Positions 1 to 9,589 of a DNA stretch of 64,000 nucleotides are shown here, piece by piece. The notes beneath the pieces are model-generated. The model did not search any database. It saw only the letters and a list, made by a program, of their open reading frames with translations, and had not been told where the DNA came from. A program made the position numbers and the translations under genes. Within the stretch, counting starts at the first letter, position 1, and the number at the start of each line of letters is the position of its first letter. The stretch spans positions 3,883,747-3,947,746 of the forward strand of contig NC_079488.1 of assembly GCF_020520425.1 (NCBI RefSeq), written 5' to 3'. This DNA is from Spinacia oleracea. Lineage: Eukaryota > Streptophyta > Magnoliopsida > Caryophyllales > Amaranthaceae.

Positions 1-627
1 TTTTGGAAACAGGTATGCAGTATTAAAGAGAAGCTCAAACTGGTGTTTACTGAAGCAGAATTTGGTGCAATGTCTAAATATTCTGTGAAGCAAGTCTATA
101 ACAAGCTGGCAGGTAATAGACCTAAGGTCCATTGGGACAGATTGGTGTGGAATAAGCTTAGTACCCCAAAGCACGGGTTTATTTCTTGGCTAGCAATCCA
201 ATCCAGGTTGCAAACTACAGCTAAAATGGCTAAAATTGGTATCAGCAGCTCTGCAAGTTGTTTAATTTGTGGACAGAAGGATGAGGATCATCACCATCTT
301 TTCTTTGATTGTTCCTACAGCAAGCAATGTTTGGTTGCAATGAAGGCATGGTTGGGAATCAACACTACTGCTGTTGATTTACATCAGTTATATAGAAGCA
401 TCAAGCATGGAAGACACTCTAAATTCAGGAAGCAGGTATACTATGCAGCAATTGTGGCACTGGTGTACTTAATCTGGAGATGTAGGATCACTAGCCTATG
501 GGATCAGTTGGTTCCTGCTGTTAAAGTTACAGTTGGTACTTTGAAGCAAACTGTGAAGAGTAGAATTCAAGCAATCTTGCCTAAATATGTAAACAGGAAA
601 GACAATAGTTGGTTTGTGAGCTTATAA
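1..627 (+). CDS. LINE ORF2 C-terminus, reverse-transcriptase zinc-binding domain (zf-RVT), partial
   Basis: The reading frame is open from base 1 to a TAA at 627, about 208 residues. It matches the C-terminal zf-RVT region of plant L1-type ORF2 proteins: a WxRLVWNKLSTPKHGFISWLA-type segment is followed by a zinc-binding cluster with the motif CLICGQKDEDHHHLFFDC. This region lies downstream of the reverse transcriptase and probably binds nucleic acid. Endonuclease and RT domains would lie upstream, outside the window. No stop or frameshift is visible here, so the copy may be fairly young. Confidence 0.85.
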   Translation, partial: FWKQVCSIKEKLKLVFTEAEFGAMSKYSVKQVYNKLAGNRPKVHWDRLVWNKLSTPKHGFISWLAIQSRLQTTAKMAKIGISSSASCLICGQKDEDHHHLFFDCSYSKQCLVAMKAWLGINTTAVDLHQLYRSIKHGRHSKFRKQVYYAAIVALVYLIWRCRITSLWDQLVPAVKVTVGTLKQTVKSRIQAILPKYVNRKDNSWFVSL

Positions 628-773
628 GCTTTGTATTCCTAGTTGCTTGTTGTTTTGCTAACTTCTTGTTGAAATGGTCCAACCTAGTTGGTTTGTTTCT
701 CTTGAAGTTAGTTTAGGTTGTAATTGTTGGAGCCTTAATATTATTCTCACTTGCTTAGCAAAAAAAAAAAAAG
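1..773 (+). mobile_element. LINE (non-LTR retrotransposon), 3' end
   Basis: This is the 3' terminal part of a LINE. The end of ORF2 (1-627) is followed by a short AT-rich 3' UTR and an A-run ending at 773, as expected for target-primed reverse transcription. The 5' part lies outside the window. The DNA right of the A-run (774 on) reads as the interior of an LTR on the minus strand, so the LINE probably inserted into that LTR. I could not test the target duplication because the other flank is missing. Confidence 0.85.
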
Positions 774-1580
774 AACTCACTTTTGGAGGCACAGAGAGAA
801 TTAGGGTTCTCTGTGTCTCTAGGGTTTGAGTAATATGAATTGTGTGTGTGTTGGAAACAAGGTTGTAAGGTTATATCATTAACCTTACTAACCGACCAAG
901 CAATAAGCAAGGCTGGCTAGCAAGCCGTGCGAGCCAAGCAACACGGACACACGCCCGCGCCCAGCGACACACTGCAGGCCGAAGCCCACAGCGCGCGCGC
1001 CGAGCAGCTGGGCCGTGGGCCTTGCTCGCTCGTCATGCTGTGCGCTAATGCTTGATGTTGCGTGCTCGCGCCCAATGGGATTGCCTTGCTTGCTCGCGAG
1101 CTTGCTGGCTCGTTGGGCCTGTCACGCTTACGTGCTTGGCTCGACGGGCCGGCAACTCCGATGCCCTTCGTATTCGCGATTTAATATATTTCCGATATAT
1201 TATTTATCGTTTCGTATACGACGAATCACCGTCGTACGATACGATTTATTCGTGTCGCCCAGCTTACGAATATTCGCGATACGATATACGATTCCGACAA
1301 AGGTCGTACCGTATAACACGTTTCCAACTAATTCCCGAAAAGCTATTAAATGAATTTCCGATTCATTTAATCCGATGATCTGTTACGTGTCATTGGTGTG
1401 ACCTTGTAGGTTCAGTCAAGAGTAAGTTGTGAGTTCAATATCCATTAGAACTCAGTGATCGGAAACATTGCTCCAGCTAGCTGTTCCGATCACTTGATCT
1501 CACTGAATTAATTGTTCGAAATTAATCTGAACCTTGGTATTAGACTTAATGCACCTTGGGTGAAGGACATATTTCCTTCA
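774..1580 (-). repeat. LTR (minus orientation), partial; related to the 2908-4313 solo LTR
   Basis: Read on the minus strand this starts TGAAGGAAATATG at 1580, close to the start of the solo LTR at 2908 (TGAAGGAAATAATG). Both share the blocks around 'cttactcttgactgaac' and a GC-rich segment rich in GCxxGGCC words. The 5' edge of the LTR is sharp at 1580/1581, where Tekay-type internal sequence begins. The other end is not found: leader-like sequence runs down to 774, where the LINE A-run begins. The remainder probably lies left of the window, beyond the LINE. Solo LTR or part of a full element cannot be decided. Confidence 0.6.
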
Positions 1581-2235
1581 TTTATGATATGCTTTATGGA
1601 TATATTATGTTTATGTGGATATGATTGTATTGGTATTAGTTAATCGTTATACATGGAAGCCGTTTCAATGGAAGTTCTCCTGAGCTCAAAGTACGAGATT
1701 GTTATAATAAATCACTTTTACAATTATTTGAGTATTGCAATTGATAGATAAATGTTTATTTTCATTATATATATACATATATTTTCGGAATTATAATTTT
1801 GCATTAAATGTTACTATTTTTGGTAGAAAATATTTTCAAACAAGATATCACAAAGTAAAATGGGAGCCTAGTCTATGCTAACAAGTTTACCCCTTTTATG
1901 TTCTTTGCTCCTCGATCCTATTTCATGAAGTAAAGTGGGGATACGAAAGACGATGGCGAAATGTAAGTGACCTTAATGACGATTAAGGATCAATACATAA
2001 TTTTGCCCCTTTTGTATTCTTTACTCTTCGATTCTAGGTCTCGAGTTGAAGCGGAGTCCTAAAAGATGATGGCGGAATGAAGGCTAGACATTGTCGGGAT
2101 TGAATTAAAATTGTGAGATCTTGGTTTTAAAATAAAACATCTTAATTTTATTCGAGCGTTTTCAATTTTCGACAATCATTTTATAAATCTAATTTTCAAG
2201 TTTCGAGGACGAAACTTTTTCTAAGGGGGTAAGAT
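1581..2235 (+). mobile_element. Internal 3' region of a Tekay/Del-like Ty3/gypsy element
   Basis: This is AT-rich, non-coding sequence ending in the signature common just before the 3' LTR of Tekay/Del chromoviruses: TTTCGAGGACGAAAC (about 2198-2212), then the purine-rich AAGGGGGTAAGA (2223-2234) as polypurine tract, then the LTR start at 2236. No gag or pol coding is visible, so the coding part must lie left of the window. Two related blocks of about 95 bp (around 1868-1962 and 2000-2080, both with 'gatggcg(g/a)aatg') look like an old internal duplication. Confidence 0.7.
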
Positions 2236-2907
2236 TGTAATACCCCGAATTTTTAAAACTCGATTTATTATTTTAAATTATTTTTATTAGTTAAAAATCC
2301 CTTTAAATCTTAATTTCATACTTAATTTTAGTTAACGAAGTCTTATTTCGCTTTAAATTTTAATATTGTTACACGATTTACTTTTCGGATTTTATAATTT
2401 AATTGTTATATTTACGAGCTTAACGACCTTTTTAAATCTTAATTTATTTTCGGATTTTTGATAATTTCTAAACGTTCTTATTTTATTCGAAAACTAAATT
2501 TATTTCGTTAACGATATTTTTATAAAAGATTATTTCGAAATTTAGTTTTAATTAAACATTTCTATCCCAATTAATTTCCTAAAAATAGAAATCAATTTTC
2601 TGAATTTTTTCCTAAAGGAAATTACTAAAATGCCCCTAGAAAACAAAATTTTCAATTGCCTTTCTCTTCCTTGCTCTTCACGTGTACCAGGGAGAATGAG
2701 AAACAATTACTTCCTCCCTTCTTCCCTCATTTCAGTCTCCATTCAAAGCAAAAACCAAGTTTGGTTCTTCCACTTCATCCTTTACAAATTCAACGATTTC
2801 AGAACTTAATTTCAACACCAGAGACCAATTCCACTTCCTTTTCCCCTTTCTCTGATTCGAGCCCTCAACCCCCACCATCACTGAAACCATTATCTTCCAC
2901 CACCATA
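2236..2907 (+). repeat. Tekay-like 3' LTR, segment 1 of 3
   Basis: The LTR begins TGTAATACCCCGAA, directly after the polypurine tract. It is interrupted at 2908 by a solo LTR of another family, resumes at 4314, is interrupted again at 5273 by the Tat-like element, and resumes at 20432. The three pieces together make about 2702 bp, close to the 2741 bp of the intact solo LTR at 11975-14715. The pyrimidine-rich 2656-2907 stretch, open in one frame, is LTR leader and not a gene. Confidence 0.75.
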
Positions 2908-3215
2908 TGAAGGAAATAATGCATTTGGTCCAAGTATGCATTTAATGTTAAGTCTAATAAATGCGGTTCAGTATTAATTAACAAGTTAATAATTCAGTGA
3001 GATCAAGTGAGCTGAATGCCTAGCTAGAGGCCGCTTCAGTTCAAGTGGAATTAATTATATTAATCCACAGCTTACTCTTGACTGAACCCGTAGGGTCACA
3101 CAAATAGTACGTAAACGGATCAAGTATTTAATGGCATTAAATACTCCATCTGTGGATATTCGGAATCGACGGATCTTGGTTTCAGTGGGAGCTGAGATCG
3201 TCAAAGGCAAGCAAG

Positions 3216-3560
3216 TGAATACTCCGGAAACGATGATATTGCCGGAAACGGAAATATGGATCGCATCGGAAATATAAATATTATCCAAGACGTAGATGTT
3301 GCCGGAAACGGAAACATGGTACGTATCGGAAAATATTATTGGAAATGGAAATATTGTCGGAATCGGAAATATTGCCGGAAACGGAAATATTGTCAGAATC
3401 GGAAATATTATCGAAATCGGAAAATAATTCCGGAAACGGAAATATTAAATATTTGTTCGAAACGGAAATTAATTCCGGAATCGGAAATATTAAATATTGT
3501 TCGTATCGGAAATGAATTCCGGAATCGGGAATTTAATCGGAATCGTATCGTACGAATTAG
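3216..3560 (+). repeat. Degenerate tandem array inside the solo LTR U3
   Basis: This is a head-to-tail run of 17- to 34-bp variants built from GGAAACGGAAATATT and CGGAATCGGAAATATT, about 15 units. The spacing alternates and units drift at the G/C positions. It sits in the U3, upstream of the TATA box at about 3950, where such repeats often act as enhancer modules. The regulatory role is an inference. Confidence 0.75.
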
Positions 3561-3948
3561 CATCGGACGAGGCTCGCTAGACAAAGGCCTAGCACGAAGC
3601 CAGGCCGTCGCCCAGCAAGCCAAGCGCAAAAAACTACACGCCAAGCCTCGACCAGGCCCAGCGCAATGCCAGGCCCAGCCAAGGCCTGTGGCGCACGCGG
3701 AGCAGTCAAGGGCTGCGACATGGACTGCGAGCAAGAGCAGCTCGCGTGGGCCGCGAGGCTTGCGCGGGCTGTGCTCGTGCTCGTGCTCGTGTGCGGTTGT
3801 GTGCAATACAAATCCTAAGGCTATTAGAATTTGTTCTATGATTAAATCCTAATCCTAATAAAGATAGAATTTGTTTAATAGAGTTTTAATAAGATTCTAA
3901 TTAAATAAATTAGTATCCTAATAGGATTATAATTCCTTTCCATAAACT

Positions 3949-3961
3949 CTATAAATAGGTG
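3949..3961 (+). promoter_or_regulatory. TATA box of the solo LTR
   Basis: TCTATAAATAGGT lies in an AT-rich stretch after the GC-rich part of the LTR. Transcription would start about 30 bp downstream, near 3985. It agrees with the + orientation taken from the TG...CA ends and the U3 array. Confidence 0.6.
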
Positions 3962-4313
3962 CCTAGGGTCACATATTTAGATCGAGATTTGAAGTATTCA
4001 AAAGGTAAGATTTTCAAGCAAAAATCAGCCAAACACTTGCAACCTATATTAGCCGAAAATCCTAGAACCTTAAGGGCGATTCTAGTTGGTCAAGCTTAAG
4101 GTGGATCCGGACATGATGTGGACTATCTACGGAGGGACGACACTTGGAGTCCTAAAGACTTGTTCTTGTTCGGTTCGGGGGCAGCTAGGGAGGGCACGCT
4201 ACAAAGTGTATGCATCTGAATTATGCTAAATGATTATGTGTAAATAATATGTTTCCTGGCTTTATGGTTTTTCCGCATGATTTATGTTTATTCATATGTA
4301 TCATAACCTAACA

Positions 4314-5272
4314 CCATATCTACCACTGTCGACCACCACGGCCAACCACCCAGCCGCATCATCTCTCAGTCGACCACCGTCCACCACCGAGCACCCCACC
4401 GTCTCCCCTCTCCTCCTCCACACGCATCCCCTGCCCTCTCCCCTGCTCCCTCTTTCTTCGACCCACTGCACCACCAACACCACGCCACACACCACCACCT
4501 CCAGCCACCCTCACCATCTCGCCAACCAACTCCACCCTAAATTCCGGCGAGCCACCGCCCAGACCCGACCAAGAAACACCCACCCTTCCCCTGGTTTTCG
4601 TTCGCCAATCGTGCCCTTTCCCCCCCCCCCCTTCCCTCACCGTTCTGTCGCCACCAAGCAACCACCACCATCGCCGCCTCACCTCCGGCGCTGCACCAAA
4701 CCACCGAGCCACCTGGCCACCTCCCTTCCTCCCTCCTCTTCTCTCCTCCTCTTCGTGTTCTTCCCCTGTTTCGATCCCCTGCTTCCAGAAACCAAAACCA
4801 ATTTCTAGTTTTTTGGATTTTATCCTCCTTAAAACCCATAATTAAGTTGGGCCACTTTCATTTGGGCTTTTTGGTAAGTTAGAACCTAAATTGTCATTGC
4901 AGATTTTCTAAATCTTTATTTTTCATGTTTTAATAAACTTTTATGATATTATTATTAACTAATAAATTGTATAATATTTTTAGGTTTTATTATCGATTTT
5001 AATAAAATAAATTACTAGCTTGATTCAGCAAAAACCGAATTTATATAATATTTTCATGAAAATCAAATTATGAAATATATAAGTATATTTCGATTAAAAT
5101 TTCGATTAATAATATTTTCAATAAATTATGAAATTATATTTTACTAAAACTCGTTATTTATAAATTCATGACTTATAAAATCTATTATTTATAAAATATT
5201 GATTTTAGATTATTTATCGTTTAATAACTAATTCGATGATTCAATATTTTGAAAGAATTCGGACTCGGAGCT
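4314..5272 (+). repeat. Tekay-like 3' LTR, segment 2 of 3
   Basis: This is the continuation of the LTR begun at 2236. The first five bases are the second CCATA target copy. Positions 4319-4800 are very C-rich (Pro/Ser/Thr-like in one frame), matching in place and character the C-rich leader at 12380-12810 of the solo Tekay LTR. The rest is AT-rich. The 175-residue ORF over 4284-4808 crosses the solo-LTR junction, so it cannot be an ancestral gene. Confidence 0.7.
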
Positions 5273-6746
5273 TGTGAGGGGGTCGAAAAAGCACGAGGCT
5301 AATGCATGACCTCGTCCTTCGTGGGCGTGACGTTGTCAGATCAAGTGTAGTTAGATTTCCTGTGAGTTTACACCCAATTGACTAGTAATATAGGAGTCGC
5401 CATTCAGTTTTTAACGACAATGAGAAAAACTGACAAAACCCGGTTATCGTGACATAAAGGGAGTGCAATTATGTTCGACCACGACGGCCATAGGTTCCCT
5501 TGTGATCCCTGGTGTGGGGATCGCTCAACGTACACCTGCAGGGCAGAGATTGAGAGTTCGGGGGATTGTAACTACCGTGAGGAGTGCTCATCGATAACTC
5601 CAGAGGCAGGTTATCCTTACTAGCTCAGCATAAATAATTGAAGGGACATGCGTTAACTATTAAACTATTCTGAATTGATTTTAGCAATATGCAACACATA
5701 ATACTAAATCGATCGTGATTAGCTTGTTTAGATTGATTTAAGGTACCTAGCATGATATTTCAATTGTCCAAGATATTATCTTTATTAGGCGTGATAGAAC
5801 AATCAGATTAATAGTTTAACGGTTTTATAAAAGGGTGATGAAAGCGATTAAATCATACGAAGGGACACATTACGACGCACCCTTGAGAGGTGCGTCACGG
5901 TTCTCAGAAAACTAACCACTTGGCTTTGCTATTTCTCCTTTTATTTAACGAATCTCGGGTTTCTGAGCAGTGTTCCAGTATTTAGTCTTAATTCATCAGC
6001 TACAAGGGACAGGATACGTTCTGTTTGACTTTTGGGTCGATTGCGACAGAACGCGGGATCAATTTCGCAGCGTGAGGCTTAGGCTTAGGGTTGGAGTCAA
6101 TACTCAGATTATGAATTGTGTGTCCCTTTCTCGTCGATTATCAGGCTGTATTTATAGGGAAAGATTTGGTGGAAAGATAGATCTTTAGAATCCGAACCCA
6201 AAGAGAATTCTGAGACAACACGTCCCGGATATTTTCAGCGCCTAGGGCTGGGCGTCGATGATTTCGGCGCCTAGACCCAGGCGTTGAAAATAGGGTCTGA
6301 GCCGAGCCTTTTGTCAGATTTGGACTCTTAATCACGGAGCTTTTGAGACTTATCCGAGTTTCTTAGTGCGTATCAACTTATGACGGAATGCGTCTGGGCC
6401 CGTTACGAACTCTAAGTTCGTTAGGAATTTAATTAATACGTAACTCTTATTTTCGAATTATAGCAGGAACAGAATTCCCTTTGTAAATTCTATCTCTTTT
6501 AGGATTTATGTTGGAGTGCAACACCTAATTCCGACAGATTTCTATCTTTTATGTCTTGCCACTTTTAACAACTACCCGTTATGGCAGTTACTATTTTTAA
6601 CAGGTTTCTATAAATATCAGGTTTGGCTGAAATGAAAAGGGTGATCGAGATTCGTTATTTTATAGGAGTGCGTTGCCAAGTGGAGATTTATGTTCTCATC
6701 ATCGAACCTTCCCTTTCGGGAATGGGGACAAAAGTAGGTGTCTACA
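5273..6746 (-). repeat. 3' LTR of the Tat-like element
   Basis: This is a 1474-bp copy that matches 18957-20431 almost base for base. On the minus strand it starts TGTAGACACCTAC and ends CCCCCTCACA. Many of its differences from the other LTR are C/T or G/A changes (for example CCTAG for CCCAG), as expected from deamination of methylated cytosine. It carries the double-hairpin module at 6231-6290. Confidence 0.92.
6231..6290. repeat. Double-hairpin CGCCCAG module, copy 1 (3' LTR)
   Basis: The module runs from TTTTCAGCGCC to GGCGTTGAAAA and encloses CTGGGCG and CGGCGCC arms. Outer and inner arms are complementary, so it can fold as a long stem or as two hairpins. This copy has decayed at two CCTAG positions. 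Confidence 0.75.
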
Positions 6747-6761
6747 GTTAGCCCCCACTTT
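6747..6761 (-). other. Polypurine tract of the Tat-like element
   Basis: On the minus strand AAAGTGGGGGCTAAC directly precedes the 3' LTR start TGTAGACACC. This is the usual primer site for plus-strand DNA synthesis in Tat elements and supports the minus orientation. Confidence 0.75.
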
Positions 6762-7202
6762 GATTGAGTCTTGGAGTAAGACGATGGTCAAAGTATTAGA
6801 CGGAGTGTGTCATACAAGCCATGGTGTATGTGACCTGTTTTGCGAGGGTCTCACGAGCCCCCGAGTGATAACATTTGACTTAAGGGTCATCACTTGAAGT
6901 GTTAACATATTCCTCACGTGTCATTGGAATTTGTTAAGTATAGGAACTCCCTCACTTTGTCATTGGAAGTACCTACAGATGTATAGAAACTCCCTCACTT
7001 TGTCATTGGAAGTATCTACAGACGTTTTCGAAATCAAAGCTATAAAGTGCAACCAGGCCTGGCCAAGCCCGATCACGAGGTAAAAATGTTTTTAAAGATT
7101 CTCATTTTCAGGGTTAGCTAAACGAGAAAACCCCCTTTGTTTTTATAGGACGTAAAACGAAGGAAAATCCAGCAAATCGCTCTTTTCTGGAAAAGCGGAA
7201 AA

Positions 7203-7463
7203 CCAATCCTTTGATTTTTGGAAAAGGGAAACCATCTTTTGATTTTTGGAAAAAGATAAACCATCTTTTGATTTTTGGAAAAAGATAAACCACCTTTTGA
7301 TTTTTGGAAAAAGATAAACCACCTTTTGATTTTTGGAAAAAGATAAACCACCTTTTGATTTTTGGAAAAAGATAAACCATCCTTTGATTTTTGGAAAAAG
7401 ATAAACCACCTTTTGATTTTTGGAAAAAGATAAACCATCCTTTGATTTTTGGAAAAGGATAAA
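7203..7463. repeat. 29-bp tandem repeat array, about 9 copies
   Basis: The unit has the form CCAYCYTTTGATTTTTGG followed by AAAAAGATAAA. Units start near 7203, 7232, 7261, 7290, 7319, 7348, 7377, 7406 and 7435, with one or two substitutions each. Because 29 is not a multiple of three the minus strand stays open in all three frames, giving three overlapping Phe/Lys-rich ORFs that are artefacts. There are no spacers, so it is not CRISPR-like. Confidence 0.9.
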
Positions 7464-7490
7464 CCGGGAAAAGTTATTGCTGCAACAAGT

Positions 7491-7710
7491 AAGGACCTGC
7501 GCGGTTAGTGGCGCAGACCCCGCCCGCTGAAGGTGGGCGAGCCTGTTTTTGTTTTTGAATATTTTATTTTCGAAAACTGAGGACCTGCGCGTTTTAGTGA
7601 CACGGACCCCGCCCGCTGAAGGTGGGCGAACCTGAATTTGTTGTTGTTTTTTTTATTTGGGACTCGCATGGTTCTGACGCGATCCTGCCTGATCGAGGTG
7701 GGCCAGAACC
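7491..7710. repeat. GC-rich tandem duplication, about 85-bp period
   Basis: Two good copies (about 7491-7555 and 7581-7636) share GGACCTGCGCG, GACCCCGCCCGCTGAAGG and TGGGCGA-CCTG. A third diverged copy (about 7658-7710) keeps GACTCGCATGG and GAGGTGGGCC. The function is unknown; it follows directly on the 29-bp array. Confidence 0.7.
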
Positions 7711-8593
7711 TACTTCATTTATTTTTAGGATTTCTTTTGAGAATATTTTTTTTTCATTCTTGTAAGAGCGAGTTCTCTCGAGAAATGCTCAGGTTTAGTT
7801 GCAACCTGAATGTGGGTTGGCAATGTGTCTAAATGGACCATCGTTTAATGGCCGTTTGCCTTTCATTGGTTTTTGACCAAGTCTTTGCGGCCCATAGGAT
7901 GTATGTCACCGTTGAGAACTGGCCCAGTTATGCCACTACTTAGGTCCTTGCGAAATGACTGGTGGGACCATATGCGAATGTTAACTAAGACCTTTGCCTT
8001 GAGGTCGAGTCCGTTTTTTGAATTTGTCCAAGCACGGGACGCGGCCTGGAAGCGTTGTTTCAAACTTGCATTGTGTATTTTCTTTCTTTCAAGCCCCCAA
8101 GCATTCGTACTTGATGGTTGCTCTTTGCCAAGAAAAGTGCGTATTTTATAATGTCCTTGATCGTGTTTGGGATCGTGCTCGTAAGTGCGAGCGACCTTTG
8201 TAGTGGTATGCTACTTCGATGAAATCGTGGAGTGCGACTTCATTTTCCGGGCGACGAAGTTTGCTTCATTTTTCAATGATTAATACATCGAGCTTACTTC
8301 GGCCCGGATTGATCTTTTTGACAAATAAACGCTTTTAATTTGAGAAACCAACGACGTAATGATTTTTTTTGTTTCGGAGAATGACCTTGATTATTATATA
8401 TTTTTTTTTATATTGCTTTGAAAAATGTACACATATTTTTTGAGACGAGTCTAAGTTTTGACATTTGCTTTCACTATTTGGGCTCTAGAAGTGCTTTGGG
8501 CTTGATCTTGATTACAACAGGGCCCCGTGTCTACTAACACGGTTTTGGGCGTTCTCCTGGTTCGCGTTTTGGAAGAGTTGGGCCTTGGGCTGC

Positions 8594-8653
8594 ATTTTCA
8601 ACGCCCCGTGCCAGGCGTTAGTTATTCCGGCGCCCAGCCTCGGGCGCTGAAAA
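8594..8653. repeat. Double-hairpin module, copy 2
   Basis: The copy runs from TTTTCAACGCCCC to GGGCGCTGAAAA with central CCGGCGCCCAG. It lies just upstream of the start of the antisense ORF. Confidence 0.7.
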
Positions 8654-9413
8654 TGCTGCCTTAGCAGCCCATGATTTCGTGTATATATAGGGGGTTAAGT
8701 ACGCTTTTCTTTTCCACCACTGCCAACTTCTTCTTTCAATTATCTAGCTTTATTATTTTTTTACTTTTGCCATGTCGATCCCTCCTTTCTCCCTCCAACG
8801 AGTTGTTAGGCGCTGTCTTAGAGCCCTTAATCCCACAGAAAAGGTTTTGTTGAAAGGATACCACTTAGAGGCACTTTTAGGCTTACAACAAATTAACATT
8901 GATTATAACTTTCTGTATGCCGCCCTAACCTTTTGGGATCCTGATCACCATGTTTTTGTTTTTCGGGGCAATGAGGTATGCCCTTTACCAGATGAATTTG
9001 CCGCGATCCTGGGTTACCCTATCAATGCTACTCCTGCTACCCCTGGCACTGTTAAAGAGGGTAAAACAACTATAGGGGCTTTCCTAGGACTAGATGATGA
9101 CACGCTTGCTGAGATCATTGTGGGTGATAAGGTTAATTTGGCGAAACTTACAAAACATCACTTTAGGCCTAGTAAAAATATGACTGAACAGAAATTGAAT
9201 ATCCGGGCACTTATATTCTGCTTGTTGAACCACTATTTACTGTCGAATAACAATGGTGAGTTTGGTGATATAAGGTTGATTCCCCTGATCAGTCAGATGG
9301 AGAGTTGCTATTCTATCATGCCGTTGATTGTTGCTGAGACCTTGTTGGGTGCGGATGAGTTAAAGAAGGATGCCAAGTCCGAAAATTTTAAGGGGAGCCT
9401 CCTATTGCTGCAG

Positions 9414-9589
9414 GTAATTGATCGTTTATTTGCGCGCATGTGATTGTTATTTTTTTTTTTGCCTCTGCCTGGAGCTGATTTTCAGCGCCCAGGGCTGGGC
9501 GTCGGAATTTCTGGCGCCTGTTCCTGGGCGTTGAAAATGCGTCCCAGGCCTTATTATTTTTCTGATCGTACCCGTTTTTTTTTTTGCAG
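9414..9589 (+). other. Intron of the antisense PMD ORF, containing hairpin module copy 3
   Basis: The donor CAG|GTAATTG and the acceptor, a T-rich tract followed by GCAG|ACT, are both canonical. Removal joins two exons in frame with family-consistent sequence. Module copy 3 spans 9479-9538, filling about a third of the intron. Confidence 0.7.
9479..9538. repeat. Double-hairpin module, copy 3 (in intron)
   Basis: It runs from TTTTCAGCGCCCAGG to GGGCGTTGAAAAT. The first half, GCGCCCAG-GG-CTGGGCG, is a near-perfect hairpin by itself. Confidence 0.75.

Larger units (their letters stand above)
2908..4313 (+). mobile_element. Solo LTR, 1406 bp, target duplication CCATA
   Basis: The element starts TGAAGG at 2908 and ends AACCTAACA at 4313. 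It is flanked by identical 5-bp copies CCATA (2903-2907 and 4314-4318), so it is a complete solo LTR left by LTR-LTR recombination. From 3216 to 3560 it carries a degenerate short tandem array. A TATA box (TCTATAAATAGGT, about 3949-3961) lies about 360 bp from the end, giving a long U3 and a + strand promoter. ORFs across 3256-3852 come from the repeat array and GC-rich part and are not genes. The lineage (Copia or gypsy) cannot be set from an LTR alone. Confidence 0.88.
6762..8771 (-). mobile_element. Non-coding 3' spacer of the Tat-like element
   Basis: This lies between the antisense ORF and the 3' LTR. It contains a 29-bp tandem array (7203-7463), a two- to three-copy GC-rich repeat (7491-7710) and a double-hairpin module (8594-8653). 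No coding frame with family resemblance was seen on either strand. A TATA-like GTATATATAGGG at about 8679-8691 lies 80-90 bp upstream of the antisense ORF start and could drive it. Confidence 0.6.

Noticed and set aside
3256-3852. 198-codon + ORF and opposing minus ORFs in the solo LTR
   Set aside because: The frame runs through the degenerate CGGAAACGG array and GC-rich U3 and resembles no protein; it lies within an LTR with perfect target duplication.
4284-4808. 174-codon Pro/Ser/Thr-rich + ORF
   Set aside because: It starts inside the solo LTR and crosses its end at 4313 into the C-rich leader of a different LTR, so it cannot be an ancestral gene.
7114-7438. Three overlapping Phe/Lys-rich minus ORFs
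   Set aside because: They are translations of the 29-bp tandem array in three frames.
7203-7463. Possible CRISPR-like array
   Set aside because: The repeats are directly head-to-tail without unique spacers, and the DNA is plant nuclear.
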